DNA of 57,977 nt, taken from an uncultured Oscillospiraceae bacterium. GTDB taxonomy: Bacteria; Bacillota; Clostridia; Oscillospirales; Ruminococcaceae. Location: NCBI GenBank assembly GCA_904384225.1, contig CAJFJV010000010.1, positions 1-57,977 of the forward strand, written 5' to 3'. The notes under the pieces were generated by a model, which saw only the letters and a list, made by a program, of their open reading frames with translations, was not told the origin of the DNA and did no database searches. The position numbers and the translations under genes are program-made. Below, one piece after another: positions 37,501-45,294 of this stretch (position 1 is its first letter; each line of letters begins with the position of its first letter).

Positions 37501-37630
37501 AAAGCTGTTCGGTTGTCTCGTACTTGACAACGGAAAGTTCGCCCTGCTTTTGGAATACGTAGCGGTCTAGCGTCTTTTCAAGCTGTGCAAGCTTTGAGAG
37601 CATGCGTTCGATTTGGGCCTTGTTCAGCAT
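34520..37630 (-). CDS. Alpha-mannosidase, glycoside hydrolase family 38
   Basis: 1036-residue enzyme without signal peptide, removing mannose from oligosaccharides in the cytoplasm. An N-terminal beta domain (to about 250) precedes the catalytic domain with GHSHMDTAWLWDI (zinc ligands His261, Asp263) and WLPDTFGYSAAIPQ, where Asp373 is the nucleophile. FHDILPGTCIQTAHEQ and the C-terminal beta domains complete the family. ATG 37630 lies seven bases after AAAGGAGG. It faces the importer genes across a 520-base control region, which suggests that it processes imported mannosides, for example N-glycan fragments. Confidence 0.93.
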   Translation of the reverse strand: MLNKAQIERMLSKLAQLEKTLDRYVFQKQGELSVVKYETTEQLYAAPAGEELYTPVSKGDTWGAERSYCWFKGSFTVPAELAGKPLYIYPHFGSYEAFLYVNGVPFGNFAYKISETDHGNHYCDLLRLEPKAGETIDIVIEAYAGHHVIGTQPFETNPVPSYRYTFESIDICTKNQDIADFIYDLRCLNQLAEVMDENSFRRADVINCLAKVHETVYYSPEHADEAVWRTALAKAREIMRPCLDAKNAESAPKVGLVGHSHMDTAWLWDISETIKKCARTYANQLALMEEYPEYRFIQSSAFHLELIRRHYPELFERIKEKVAEGRYEPNGGVWVECDCNITSGESMIRQFLWGQRYTQKYFGYRSDCFWLPDTFGYSAAIPQIMKGCGVDYFLTTKLSWNDTNKFPYETFVWEGIDGTDVFVHFNCTHVWPDPKTLIGRVEGRGGSADFVQQKTVADSRLISYGQGDGGGGPMFEMIEMARRVKDLDGCPKAEHMSVSDFMKRLEKESVNPNVYSGELYLELHRGTLTNQHQIKRNNRKAEIAIHNAELLTVAEAVKAGKPASDEQIRPLLETLLVNQFHDILPGTCIQTAHEQSNRETTAVIEKAAAIADSLTAGGDSSKDTIINLLPFDVDDVIYLDGNKGCIAVDDTVCQQYVRDLDDNNLLAVARLKLPAMSSLTVAHDGRCACDNENFTYQDNKVTTYYAEIEFDEKGYIKSFIDRRNGRQLVGGLPFNTFLMAEDVPSAWDNWDIDADLEPKFQDCAELLSEEVISNGAAQLRIRRTYKLSELSTLRQDMIFNVHTPRIDFETEIDWHDKRRFLKTAFDTTILSRQARHEIQFGYAMKPTTRNNSIEQAMFEVVNHKYTDLSETQYGCAILNDCKYGISVEGGKMRLSLHKGGIRPDPRGDAGKHRVTYSFLPHMGGFSAETVIKPAYMANYRPIVREGEYVLPTLLTADAGNVIIETIKPCEDGGNAFIARLYEAEGTYAHTTLHAGFPVKKAELTNMLEEVQETLPSEEGIPLTFRPFEIKTIKFSY

Positions 37631-37702
37631 GACATGTCCTCCTTTTGTCCGCACATCACATATGCGGCGGATGTAATGAGAAAAAGAGATTTCTGCGGCT
37701 TC

Positions 37703-37731
37703 ATTGTATCAAGTCAAAAGGCAGAATGCAA
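37703..37731 (-). promoter_or_regulatory. Promoter of the GH38 gene
   Basis: On the minus strand TTGCAT (37731-37726), 17 bases, TACAAT (37708-37703). Confidence 0.65.
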
Positions 37732-37749
37732 GGAAAAAAGAAAAGGAGG

Positions 37750-37777
37750 TTGACTTTTATGTGATTTGTGCTATAAT
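37750..37777 (+). promoter_or_regulatory. Upstream promoter of the ABC importer operon
   Basis: TTGACT (37750-37755), 16 bases, TATAAT (37772-37777). A weaker second promoter, TTGCAA (38001-38006) - 17 - TAATAT (38024-38029), lies nearer the gene. Confidence 0.6.
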
Positions 37778-37783
37778 TAGCTA

Positions 37784-38153
37784 CGTTTAAAAAAGAATTT
37801 TTGATAAAACCTTTTTTTGAGGCAAAAAACACAGTGGAAACACGTTCTTTTTGGCTATTTCCCCATCCAGTTGTGGGGAAGATGTGAAGTTTTACAGCAG
37901 GAAATTGTTTCTCGTCAAAAGATTAACGCGCTTGAAATCGCGTTTTCGTCATTATAGATAATATGGAAATCGGACATTTAGTATTTTTGCAAAAAAAGTA
38001 TTGCAAAATTGTTTCGGGTATAGTAATATATATACATACACTACGGACGCGTATTGCGCATATTGCATAAAGCCGCAGATAGTAAGGGGATTTGTTGCCT
38101 GTGCAAAGGCCGGCGTTGTTCGTAAATTCTAATGAAAGAATAGGAGTGAAGAC
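37784..38153 (+). promoter_or_regulatory. Long structured leader with LacI-type operator motif
   Basis: A 370-base leader. It holds GTG-GAAA-CAC in a larger AAAAA/TTTTT stem (about 37823-37852), TTCCCCA (37859-37865)/TGGGGAA (37874-37880), and AACGCG (37925-37930)/CGCGTT (37939-37944). Overlapping the last is GAAATCGCGTTTTC (37934-37947), a near palindrome with the central CG of LacI-family operators. Confidence 0.45.
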
Positions 38154-39107
38154 ATGGCGAAGGTTAAAGCTGCAAGAGTCAAGGGCAAAAAATTTACCTT
38201 TGACGACTTGGAATTGATTCTCTTATCTTTGCCGACCGTAATCTGGTATCTGATTTTCAGCTTCCTGCCGTTGTTCGGCCTGCTGATTGCCTTTAAACAA
38301 TGGCGCGTTTCCGGCGGCTTCTTTGAGACGTTCTTTTCGTCAGAATGGATTAGCTTTACAAACTTCGAGTTCCTGTTTGCCACCTCTACGGCGATGGAAT
38401 CTTTGCGGAATACGATCCTTTACAACGTTTTGTTCGTTATACTGGGCGTCGTAATCCCGGTTACGCTGGCGATCATGATTTCGAACCTGTACAGCCAGAA
38501 GCTCGGCAAAGTCTGTCAGACGGCGATGTTCCTTCCGCACTTTATGTCATGGGTCGTTGCAAGTTACTTCCTGTTCGCTTTTTTAAGCGGCGACAAAGGC
38601 CTTGTCAACAACATGATTGAAGCGATGGGCGGGACAGCCATCAACTGGTACGGCGAGGAAGCGGTCGGATGGTGGCCCTTTATCATCGTGCTCATGAACA
38701 TCTGGAAGACGACCGGCTACGGCATGGTTGTTTATCTGGCCTCTATCACAGGTATTGACGCTACATATTACGAAGCGGCTGTTATCGACGGCGCCACCAA
38801 GTGGCAGCAGGTGACAAGGATTACGATCCCGCTGTTAAAGCAGATCATGGTCATCATGGCGATCATGGCGGTCGGCAAGATCTTCAACACCGATATCGGC
38901 CTGTTCCAGCAGGTGCCGAAGTCGACAAGTCAGCTCTATCCTGTAACGCAGACGCTTGACGTCTACATTTACAATGCGCTGCGGACGATGAACAACATCG
39001 GCATGAGTTCGGCGGCGGCGTTCTTCCAGTCCGTTGCGGGCTGTATCACAATTTTGATCGCGAACCTGATCGTAAGCAAGATTGATGAAGAGAGTGCATT
39101 CTTCTAA
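38154..39107 (+). CDS. Sugar ABC transporter permease, LplB/YteP type
   Basis: 317-residue inner membrane subunit with six predicted helices. It begins after a basic N-terminus with LILLSLPTVIWYLIFSFLPL, and has the EAA loop EAAVIDGATKWQQVTRITIP, which contacts the ATPase. This LplB-type permease pairs with the next gene in a CUT1 importer for complex oligosaccharides. ATG 38154 follows ATAGGAGTG. No ATPase gene is present; CUT1 systems in Firmicutes often share one MsmX-like ATPase encoded elsewhere. Confidence 0.92.
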   Translation: MAKVKAARVKGKKFTFDDLELILLSLPTVIWYLIFSFLPLFGLLIAFKQWRVSGGFFETFFSSEWISFTNFEFLFATSTAMESLRNTILYNVLFVILGVVIPVTLAIMISNLYSQKLGKVCQTAMFLPHFMSWVVASYFLFAFLSGDKGLVNNMIEAMGGTAINWYGEEAVGWWPFIIVLMNIWKTTGYGMVVYLASITGIDATYYEAAVIDGATKWQQVTRITIPLLKQIMVIMAIMAVGKIFNTDIGLFQQVPKSTSQLYPVTQTLDVYIYNALRTMNNIGMSSAAAFFQSVAGCITILIANLIVSKIDEESAFF

Positions 39108-39123
39108 GGAGGTGAACGAATTA

Positions 39124-40068
39124 ATGGCTAAAGAGAAAAAAGTGAAAGAGAAAAAGGTCTTAGAAGGCCTTGCAAAGTTTAACCGTGTCAGCATGCCGGT
39201 AAACATCCTGTTCTCGGTTATCTTTATCATCGCTGCGCTGTGCTGCGTCATCCCGCTGATTTTCGTCATCATTATTTCGTTTACCGACAAGACGTCTATC
39301 GCGGCGATCGGATATTCCTTTGTCCCACAGAAATGGTCGTTTGCAGCGTATGAAATGCTGTGGGATTCAAAAGAATCCATCCTTCGTGCATTCGGTATTT
39401 CGATTTTTGCAACTGTAGTCGGTACGGTTTTGGGTTTGTTCCTGAATGCGTCTATCGGCTATGTGCTCTCCAGAAGGAGCTTTAAGTTCAGAAAGCTTTA
39501 CACATGGATCGTTTTCATTCCTATGATTTTTAACGGCGGCATGGTTTCCACCTACCTCGTTTATACCCAGCTTTTAGGGCTGCGCGACAATATCCTGGTC
39601 TTGATCCTGCCGCTGGCTGTTTCTTCGTTCAACGTAATCATACTGCGAACGTTCTTTACCACGACGGTGCCGGATTCCTTGATCGAATCAGGCAAGATTG
39701 ACGGAGCCAGCCAGCTTCGCATCTTCTTCCAGATCGTATTGCCGATCTCGCTCCCCGCGCTGGCAACCATCGGCCTCTTCCTTTGCTTCGGCTACTGGAA
39801 CGACTGGTGGAATGCATTTATGTACATCAACGACGCTAAGCTGTACCCGTTACAATATGTTTTGATTAACATTGAAAAGTCGATGGATTTCTTCACGCAG
39901 AACGCCGCCTTTATCGGTTATGAAGCATATGAATTGCAGCAGCGGCTCCCGCAGGATGGCATGCGGATGGCGCTCGTTGTTGTCATCGTCCTCCCGATTG
40001 CCTGTGCTTACCCGTTCTTCCAGAAATACTTCGTTTCCGGCTTGACGATCGGCGCAGTAAAAGGCTGA
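39124..40068 (+). CDS. Sugar ABC transporter permease, LplC/YtcP type
   Basis: 314-residue second permease of the importer, with an N-terminal lysine-rich stretch and six helices. Its coupling loop is ESGKIDGASQLRIFFQIVLP. ATG 39124 sits 11 bases after AAGGAGGTGA, a full match to the ribosomal anti-Shine-Dalgarno; an ATG at 39082 lies inside the previous gene. Forms a heterodimer with the preceding permease. Confidence 0.92.
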   Translation: MAKEKKVKEKKVLEGLAKFNRVSMPVNILFSVIFIIAALCCVIPLIFVIIISFTDKTSIAAIGYSFVPQKWSFAAYEMLWDSKESILRAFGISIFATVVGTVLGLFLNASIGYVLSRRSFKFRKLYTWIVFIPMIFNGGMVSTYLVYTQLLGLRDNILVLILPLAVSSFNVIILRTFFTTTVPDSLIESGKIDGASQLRIFFQIVLPISLPALATIGLFLCFGYWNDWWNAFMYINDAKLYPLQYVLINIEKSMDFFTQNAAFIGYEAYELQQRLPQDGMRMALVVVIVLPIACAYPFFQKYFVSGLTIGAVKG

Positions 40069-40132
40069 TGGACATCTTACTTTGTATTTAAATCGGAATG
40101 ATTTAAATAAAATCTTTTAGGAGGATTTCGTT

Positions 40133-41635
40133 ATGAAAGGCAAAATCAAACTGCTGTCTCTCTTGATGGCGCTTGCTATGGTTGCCACGCTGTTTGTTGC
40201 ATGCGACAATCCCAGCGGCGGCGATGATACCAGCGGCGGCGGCAGCGGAGAAACAGTCCAGCTGACCTGGTGGCACTGGGGCAACGCTCCGACCAACGGC
40301 GATGCTGCAATCAAGGCGCTCAATGAAAAATCCGCAAAGGACATTGGCGTGACCATTAACTTCATCTGGGCAACACAGGATGATTCTAAACTGAAGACTG
40401 CGCTGTCTACTGGTGCACAGGATGACCTCGCATTTGTCTGCTCTTGGTTCGCAAATTACCTGTCCACCGCTCAGAGCGGACAGTTGGCAGACATTACCGA
40501 GCTTGTTAAAGCGCAGACTGAGCTTTATGACTTCATTCCGGACTGGGCTTGGGATGCTGTTACCGTTAATGATGCGATTTATGCGGTTCCGGTTATGAAA
40601 GACTCTGCTGCTGAGCAGTTCTGGCTGGTAAACAGAGAGTATGTTCTTGACGGCGCTGGCGCGCAGGCTGAATTTGAAGCTACCGGTCCGCGCGTTGCTT
40701 CCGTTACCCCGCTTCTGAGAAAAGTCAAAGCGTATGCTGATGCTGGCAACCCGTATCCGAACGACCTGACCGCTCCGTTCAACTACAGCAAATCTGGTCT
40801 GAACGGCTATGAGACCGGTTGGGATATGGTTCAAGGTTCTCTCCACATCGGCGACAAGATCGACGAAGAGGGCATTAAGATCGTATCCTCTTACGAGGAC
40901 GAAGACATGCGCGCGGACTACAGAGAGCTCGCGACATGGTACAAAGAAGGCCTTGTAAATGCGGACTGCGCACAGACTGAAACTGAACCGGCTAACATCA
41001 TCGTTTCTACAGCTCAGGGCTGGGAAGGCGCTGAGGTTTCTTCTTGGGGTCAGGGCAAAAACTACACGGTCGCTATCAACAAGAAATACGGCCCGGTTGC
41101 AACCCGTGCAACGGTTCTCGGTGGAACCAACGCAGTATTTGCAAACTCTCAGCACAAAGAAGAAGCTGTTAAGTACCTTGCTTACATCAACACCAACAAA
41201 GAGTATAGAGATATGCTCGCGTATGGTGCTGAAGGCACAAACTTTGAGTACACCACAGATGAAAACGGCGATAAGTTTGTTAAGAAGCTGAACAATGACT
41301 TTCAACCCGGTACTTTTGCGGGGGGCACTACATGGATCCTGACACCTACAGAAGGTGTTCCGGCAACAATGTATACAGACATTCAAGCTATGTCTGAAGG
41401 CGCTGAGGCTACAGAACTGATTGGTTTCGCTTTGGATGAGAGCAATCTTGGCACTCAGATTGCAGCATGCAGCGGTATCCTGTCTGAGTATACCAGCGGC
41501 TTACAGTGCGGCACTTATGATGATCCGGATGCAGTCATTGATCAGATGCTCACAGAACTGAGAGCTTCCGGTTACGATACCGTCATCGAAGAAGCTCAGA
41601 GTCAGGTCGATGAATATCTGGCAAACAGAGGCTAA
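40133..41635 (+). CDS. Extracellular sugar-binding lipoprotein of ABC importer
   Basis: 500-residue solute-binding protein. A basic N-terminus, hydrophobic stretch and lipobox LFVAC with lipidated Cys24 are followed by a Gly/Ser/Asp linker and a family 1 binding domain starting LTWWHWGNAP. Size matches LplA-type proteins that bind large oligosaccharides. ATG 40133 follows TTAGGAGG. Its codon choice is more uniform than that of neighbours (many GCT, AAC, CTG), suggesting high expression. A strong terminator closes the operon. Confidence 0.93.
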   Translation: MKGKIKLLSLLMALAMVATLFVACDNPSGGDDTSGGGSGETVQLTWWHWGNAPTNGDAAIKALNEKSAKDIGVTINFIWATQDDSKLKTALSTGAQDDLAFVCSWFANYLSTAQSGQLADITELVKAQTELYDFIPDWAWDAVTVNDAIYAVPVMKDSAAEQFWLVNREYVLDGAGAQAEFEATGPRVASVTPLLRKVKAYADAGNPYPNDLTAPFNYSKSGLNGYETGWDMVQGSLHIGDKIDEEGIKIVSSYEDEDMRADYRELATWYKEGLVNADCAQTETEPANIIVSTAQGWEGAEVSSWGQGKNYTVAINKKYGPVATRATVLGGTNAVFANSQHKEEAVKYLAYINTNKEYRDMLAYGAEGTNFEYTTDENGDKFVKKLNNDFQPGTFAGGTTWILTPTEGVPATMYTDIQAMSEGAEATELIGFALDESNLGTQIAACSGILSEYTSGLQCGTYDDPDAVIDQMLTELRASGYDTVIEEAQSQVDEYLANRG

Positions 41636-41649
41636 TCTGAATTTGAGAA

Positions 41650-41681
41650 CAAAAAGAGCACCCATTGGGTGCTCTTTTTTT
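41650..41681 (+). terminator. Terminator of the ABC importer operon
   Basis: AAAAAGAGCACCC (41651-41663) - ATT - GGGTGCTCTTTTTTT. Confidence 0.92.
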
Positions 41682-41901
41682 ATGGTAAAATGAAACGGCG
41701 AAAAGAGAAGACGCTCTTTCTTATAAAGGGCGTCTTTGTACTTGGGAAAAATGGTTTTCATCCGATTTAAAAACATGGATGCGGCAGAATATAGGGGGGC
41801 GGAGGAAGAACAAGGAAGCCTTCTTAAATATGTAGGCAATTTATCCGCAAGCCTGAACAAAGAGGCCTATAAAAAAAATCCCGCCCTTTCCGCAAACGAT
41901 T

Positions 41902-43083
41902 TTAGTCTTCCGAAAGGTAGTCTACAACCGAACAGGTAACGCCGTTTTTTAAATAGACACGCGGGACACGCCGTCCGATCAGACACATCAGTTCATAATT
42001 GATAGTACCGCAAAGCGCAGCCAAATCAGAAAAGGTAAGGATCTGGCCGCCGTCTGCTCCGACAACGGTGACGACATCACCGCATGCGGTTTCCGGTATG
42101 TCTGAAATGTCCAGCATCAGCTGATCCATACAAATGTTTCCGATAATCGGGGCTCGCTTCCCATGCAGCAGCATATAGCCTTTGTTTGAAAGAAGACGAG
42201 GATAACCGTCGGCATATCCGATCGGGATTGTTGCGATCCGCATAGGATGCTGGGATACAAAGGTGCGGTTATAGGAAACAGCAGTTCCGGCAGGAATTGT
42301 CTTTACCATAGAGACAATGCTGCGCAGCGCCATTACCGGTTTTAAAGGGAAAGGGAGCGGTTCGCCGCTTGGCGGGCATCCATACAGGATAATGCCCGCG
42401 CGTGCAAATTGACAGTTTGGAATATTGCAAAAAGCGATCCCTGCGCTGTTTTGCAAATGATATGATGTAAAAGAAATACCGTCCGACTCAAGCGCTTCCC
42501 GCACAGCAAGAAAGCGCGTTTCCTGCATTTTTGTGTAGGAGACAGAAGCGGGATCAAGGGAATCTGCGCTCGAAAAGTGGGAAAAAAGCCCGCAGCAGTT
42601 GAGGTTGGGAAGGGCACAGATAGCGGAGATTTCGCTGACGGCGGTTTCGGTATCCGCGGCAGAAATTCCAATACGGGACATACCGGTATCCAATTTAATA
42701 TGGCAATTCACGGTAATACCGTTTTTAACGCAGGCATTGCTAAGCTGCTGGGCATATCCGGTCGAAAAGACCGCTTGTGAAATTCGGTAATCCGCCAAGT
42801 CGGCGGCAGCTTCAGGCGGGGTATACCCTAGAATTAGGATGTTGGAATGGATACCATGCCGGCGCAGGCCAACTGCTTCATTGATATTGGAGACGGCAAA
42901 GGCACGGACGCCATCCTGTTCTAAAGATTTGGCGATCATACGGTCACCGTGGCCGTATGCATCAGCCTTTACAACCGCCATGATATCCATATTACGAGGA
43001 AGGGCGCCGCGAATCTGCTTTAAATTGAAATGAAGTGCATCCAAATCAATCTCCGCCCAAGTCCGCTTATAAAACGACTGCAT
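41902..43083 (-). CDS. alr: Alanine racemase
   Basis: PLP enzyme interconverting L- and D-alanine for peptidoglycan. 393 residues from ATG 43083 (AAGGAG nine bases upstream). Lys39 in VVKADAYGHG binds PLP and VSYNRTF holds the catalytic Tyr; CMDQLMLDIS is also typical. Longer upstream frames have no homology. It follows a small membrane protein gene, 71 bases upstream, in the same direction and is likely cotranscribed. Confidence 0.95.
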   Translation of the reverse strand: MQSFYKRTWAEIDLDALHFNLKQIRGALPRNMDIMAVVKADAYGHGDRMIAKSLEQDGVRAFAVSNINEAVGLRRHGIHSNILILGYTPPEAAADLADYRISQAVFSTGYAQQLSNACVKNGITVNCHIKLDTGMSRIGISAADTETAVSEISAICALPNLNCCGLFSHFSSADSLDPASVSYTKMQETRFLAVREALESDGISFTSYHLQNSAGIAFCNIPNCQFARAGIILYGCPPSGEPLPFPLKPVMALRSIVSMVKTIPAGTAVSYNRTFVSQHPMRIATIPIGYADGYPRLLSNKGYMLLHGKRAPIIGNICMDQLMLDISDIPETACGDVVTVVGADGGQILTFSDLAALCGTINYELMCLIGRRVPRVYLKNGVTCSVVDYLSED

Positions 43084-43154
43084 GATGATAATCTCCTTTA
43101 TAAAAACCGGCAGAAAAGTTTGAAAAGCCGCCTGCCAAACGCAGTGCGGCTTAC

Positions 43155-43337
43155 TCAATACTTTTTCAAAGTAATCAGAGAGATGCCAACGATATTCAGC
43201 AAAACGGACGCAACAACAATCCAGAATCCAACGGTCGAAGCTGCGACAGCTAAAAGAAAAATACCGCTTAGCAGGCAAAGGATACCTAAAATCAAAATGA
43301 TCCTTCCAACCATTTTGATAGGAGAAACATGTCTCAT
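43155..43337 (-). CDS. Small two-helix membrane protein, unknown
   Basis: 60 residues, nearly all hydrophobic: two predicted helices, about 9-33 and 35-55, with a basic N-terminus (MRHVSPIK) and a TLKKY end. Supported by GGAGG seven bases before the ATG and by a promoter directly upstream (43379-43407). No family recognised. It precedes alr in what looks like one transcript; a link to cell-wall synthesis is only a guess. Confidence 0.7.
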   Translation of the reverse strand: MRHVSPIKMVGRIILILGILCLLSGIFLLAVAASTVGFWIVVASVLLNIVGISLITLKKY

Positions 43338-43378
43338 AACATAACCTCCATAAAAGCCGGTAGATAACGACTACATTT

Positions 43379-43407
43379 ATCATACTATATTTTATGGGGA
43401 ATGGCAA
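43379..43407 (-). promoter_or_regulatory. Promoter of the small membrane protein-alr unit
   Basis: On the minus strand TTGCCA (43407-43402), 17 bases, TATGAT (43384-43379). Confidence 0.65.
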
Positions 43408-43678
43408 GTGAAAAGACTCGGAAAAAAATATTACAATCCGTTAAAAATGAAATGCTTTAGAAAAAGGGTTTTAAACGTTTTCAACACAGTTTTCAACAAG
43501 ATATCATGCGATAAAAGCAAGATCTGCGCATGTTTTCAACATGTCATCCAAATGCTCGTTGAAAACGGCTGATCCTATATTACCATCCGTATTAGGATAC
43601 AGCGGATAAAAAGGGGCTGCAGGTGGGATTCGGACGTGCAATACCCTGAAATATCGGCGGCCTCAAAAGAAAAGAGTT
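43408..43678. repeat. Spacer with a cluster of GTTTTCAAC repeats
   Basis: No gene. GTTTTCAAC occurs at 43477-43485, 43489-43497 and 43532-43540, and reversed at 43558-43566. The third copy is part of the palindrome CATGTT-TTC-AACATG. Nearby, 43612-43665 resembles a decayed 3' part of a minus-strand tRNA (GTCCGAATCCCACCTGCAGC). Confidence 0.5.
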
Positions 43679-43708
43679 TAAAAAACACCAGCCTTAGGGC
43701 TGGTGTTT
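43679..43708 (-). terminator. Terminator of tadA
   Basis: AAACACCAGCC and GGCTGGTGTTT form the stem; on the minus strand a T run follows. The hairpin begins inside the tadA stop codon. Confidence 0.85.
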
Positions 43709-44171
43709 AGCGCAGGCGGGAAAAAAAGTCTTGTAAAAGGGCAGAGCAAGCTAACTCGCGGATACCGCCGATGATCTCAGGCGTATGGTTGAAGCCAAGC
43801 CTTGAAAAATCAGCCAGAGTACCGCAGCAGCCGGCTTTTGGATCGTATGCACCGAATACAACACGGTCAATACGCGCATTTAAAATGGCGCCCATACACA
43901 TCGGGCAGGGCTCCAGCGTAACGTACAGGGTACATCCAGACAAGCGCCAAGAATGCTGCTCTAAACATGCGGCGTGTATCGCGTTTATCTCTGCATGGCC
44001 CAAAGCCGTCTTCTCTGTTTCCCGTGTGTTTCTGCCTTTCGACAGGATACGGTCATCCTGTACAATCAGACAGCCGACAGGGATTTCGCCGAGCGCTCCA
44101 GCTGCCTGCGCTTCTTCCAGTGCTAACGCCATATAATCGGAATGCTGCATTTTCATTTTTATTCCCATCAT
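43707..44171 (-). CDS. tadA: tRNA-specific adenosine deaminase
   Basis: Zinc deaminase making inosine at the wobble position of tRNA-Arg(ACG). 154 residues; zinc ligands His59 in GHAEIN, Cys89 and Cys92 in EPCPMC, with Glu61 as proton shuttle. The ATG at 44171 overlaps the stop of the upstream CPBP-like gene; a slightly later ATG (44156 or 44150) is possible. The C-terminal ending FFSRLR fits the family. Confidence 0.94.
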   Translation of the reverse strand: MMGIKMKMQHSDYMALALEEAQAAGALGEIPVGCLIVQDDRILSKGRNTRETEKTALGHAEINAIHAACLEQHSWRLSGCTLYVTLEPCPMCMGAILNARIDRVVFGAYDPKAGCCGTLADFSRLGFNHTPEIIGGIRELACSALLQDFFSRLR

Positions 44172-45223
44172 CCAATCAGCTCTACCGTCTCAATCAATTT
44201 GGCAATTAAGCGGAAAACCAAGAGAAAGAAAAAAAAGGTGGAGCAAAAATTGGCAAATTTTAATTTATTGGTGGTGTGGTCGTTTGGATGCACCAAACGG
44301 AAAGCGTAGGGATCTAAACGGATGAAATGCACATAGGCAAGAAAGGCGGATGCGACAATCAGGATACATACGACAACTTGTATCACTTCAGCAAGAGACG
44401 CACCCAACCAAAGCGGGGCAACGGCAAAACCGGCGGCAATGAGATCCCGCAGGACCCGTGCAATTAAAACCGGACGCAAGCTGCCGCCGCGGATAGCGAA
44501 ATAGCCTGCACAAAGCGAGAAGACAAACATCGAAACTGCCGAAATGGTGTTGCTGGACATCAAAGCAGAAAGGATGGCGCAGCAGACGACAGCAAACCCA
44601 TCGCCATAACGGCGGAGTATATTCAGCGCCATCCCATGAATTAGGATTTCAGAGAGGACAGCGGTAAGGAGCGTCCGCGCAAGCAGATACCAAAGCGCCG
44701 TAGAGGACAAGGAATCAAGGTCTTGCTGTGTTTGCAGGAAAAAGCCGAAAATTTCAGAAAAGTTGCCGATCAGTGCGCCGATCATCTCCCCAAACAGGCC
44801 GAAGGCCAACATAATCGGGATCGCAATCGTTGAAACGCCATATTGTGCGGAAGTGAAAATCCGCATTGCAAGCAGCCTTTCGCGGTAGAAAAAAGAACAA
44901 AGGGCCAAAGGCAAAAGCAGGGAAATGAAATGCACGAAAAAGGAAATGGAAAGCGAAGTGGATTCAGACATCGTGATCCAGCCGGTATTTGCATTGATTT
45001 GAATATCCAGCCCCAAATAATAGGCAAGATAAGTAAACGGCCGAATCAAAATCCGGTCGCAAATAAAATAGAGCAGGATCAGAAAGCAGAGAAACGAGGA
45101 ACTCCGGCGCAGAGAACGGAGATAAAAAAGGCGGTTGTTTGAAGAAATAAAACCAAGCCCGTCTATATAAGTTAAACTGCTGTCATCTGAGTCCCGCTTA
45201 TACCTAAATACCGTATAACGCAT
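44168..45223 (-). CDS. CPBP-like integral membrane protein, degenerate protease site
   Basis: 351 residues with about eight membrane helices after a 40-residue soluble N-terminus. LSEILIHGMALNILRR lies where CPBP/CAAX proteases have an E-E-x-x-x-R motif: the second Glu is kept, but the first is Ser and the Arg is His. FSLCAGYFAIRGGSL matches the second family motif. Possibly an inactive or altered CPBP protein. ATG 45223 lies behind GAGGTGA; a GTG nine bases earlier overlaps that site. Overlaps tadA by four bases. Confidence 0.65.
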   Translation of the reverse strand: MRYTVFRYKRDSDDSSLTYIDGLGFISSNNRLFYLRSLRRSSSFLCFLILLYFICDRILIRPFTYLAYYLGLDIQINANTGWITMSESTSLSISFFVHFISLLLPLALCSFFYRERLLAMRIFTSAQYGVSTIAIPIMLAFGLFGEMIGALIGNFSEIFGFFLQTQQDLDSLSSTALWYLLARTLLTAVLSEILIHGMALNILRRYGDGFAVVCCAILSALMSSNTISAVSMFVFSLCAGYFAIRGGSLRPVLIARVLRDLIAAGFAVAPLWLGASLAEVIQVVVCILIVASAFLAYVHFIRLDPYAFRLVHPNDHTTNKLKFANFCSTFFFFLLVFRLIAKLIETVELIG

Positions 45224-45294
45224 CCATCTCACCTCGGATCATATATTAGTATAGCACGCTCCTGCACGGATTTTGAAGCATTTTTGTAAACATT

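Noticed and set aside
37925-37947. CcpA cre site
   Set aside because: TGAAATCGCG matches only the left half of the cre consensus; the right half fails, so I call it only a LacI-type near palindrome.
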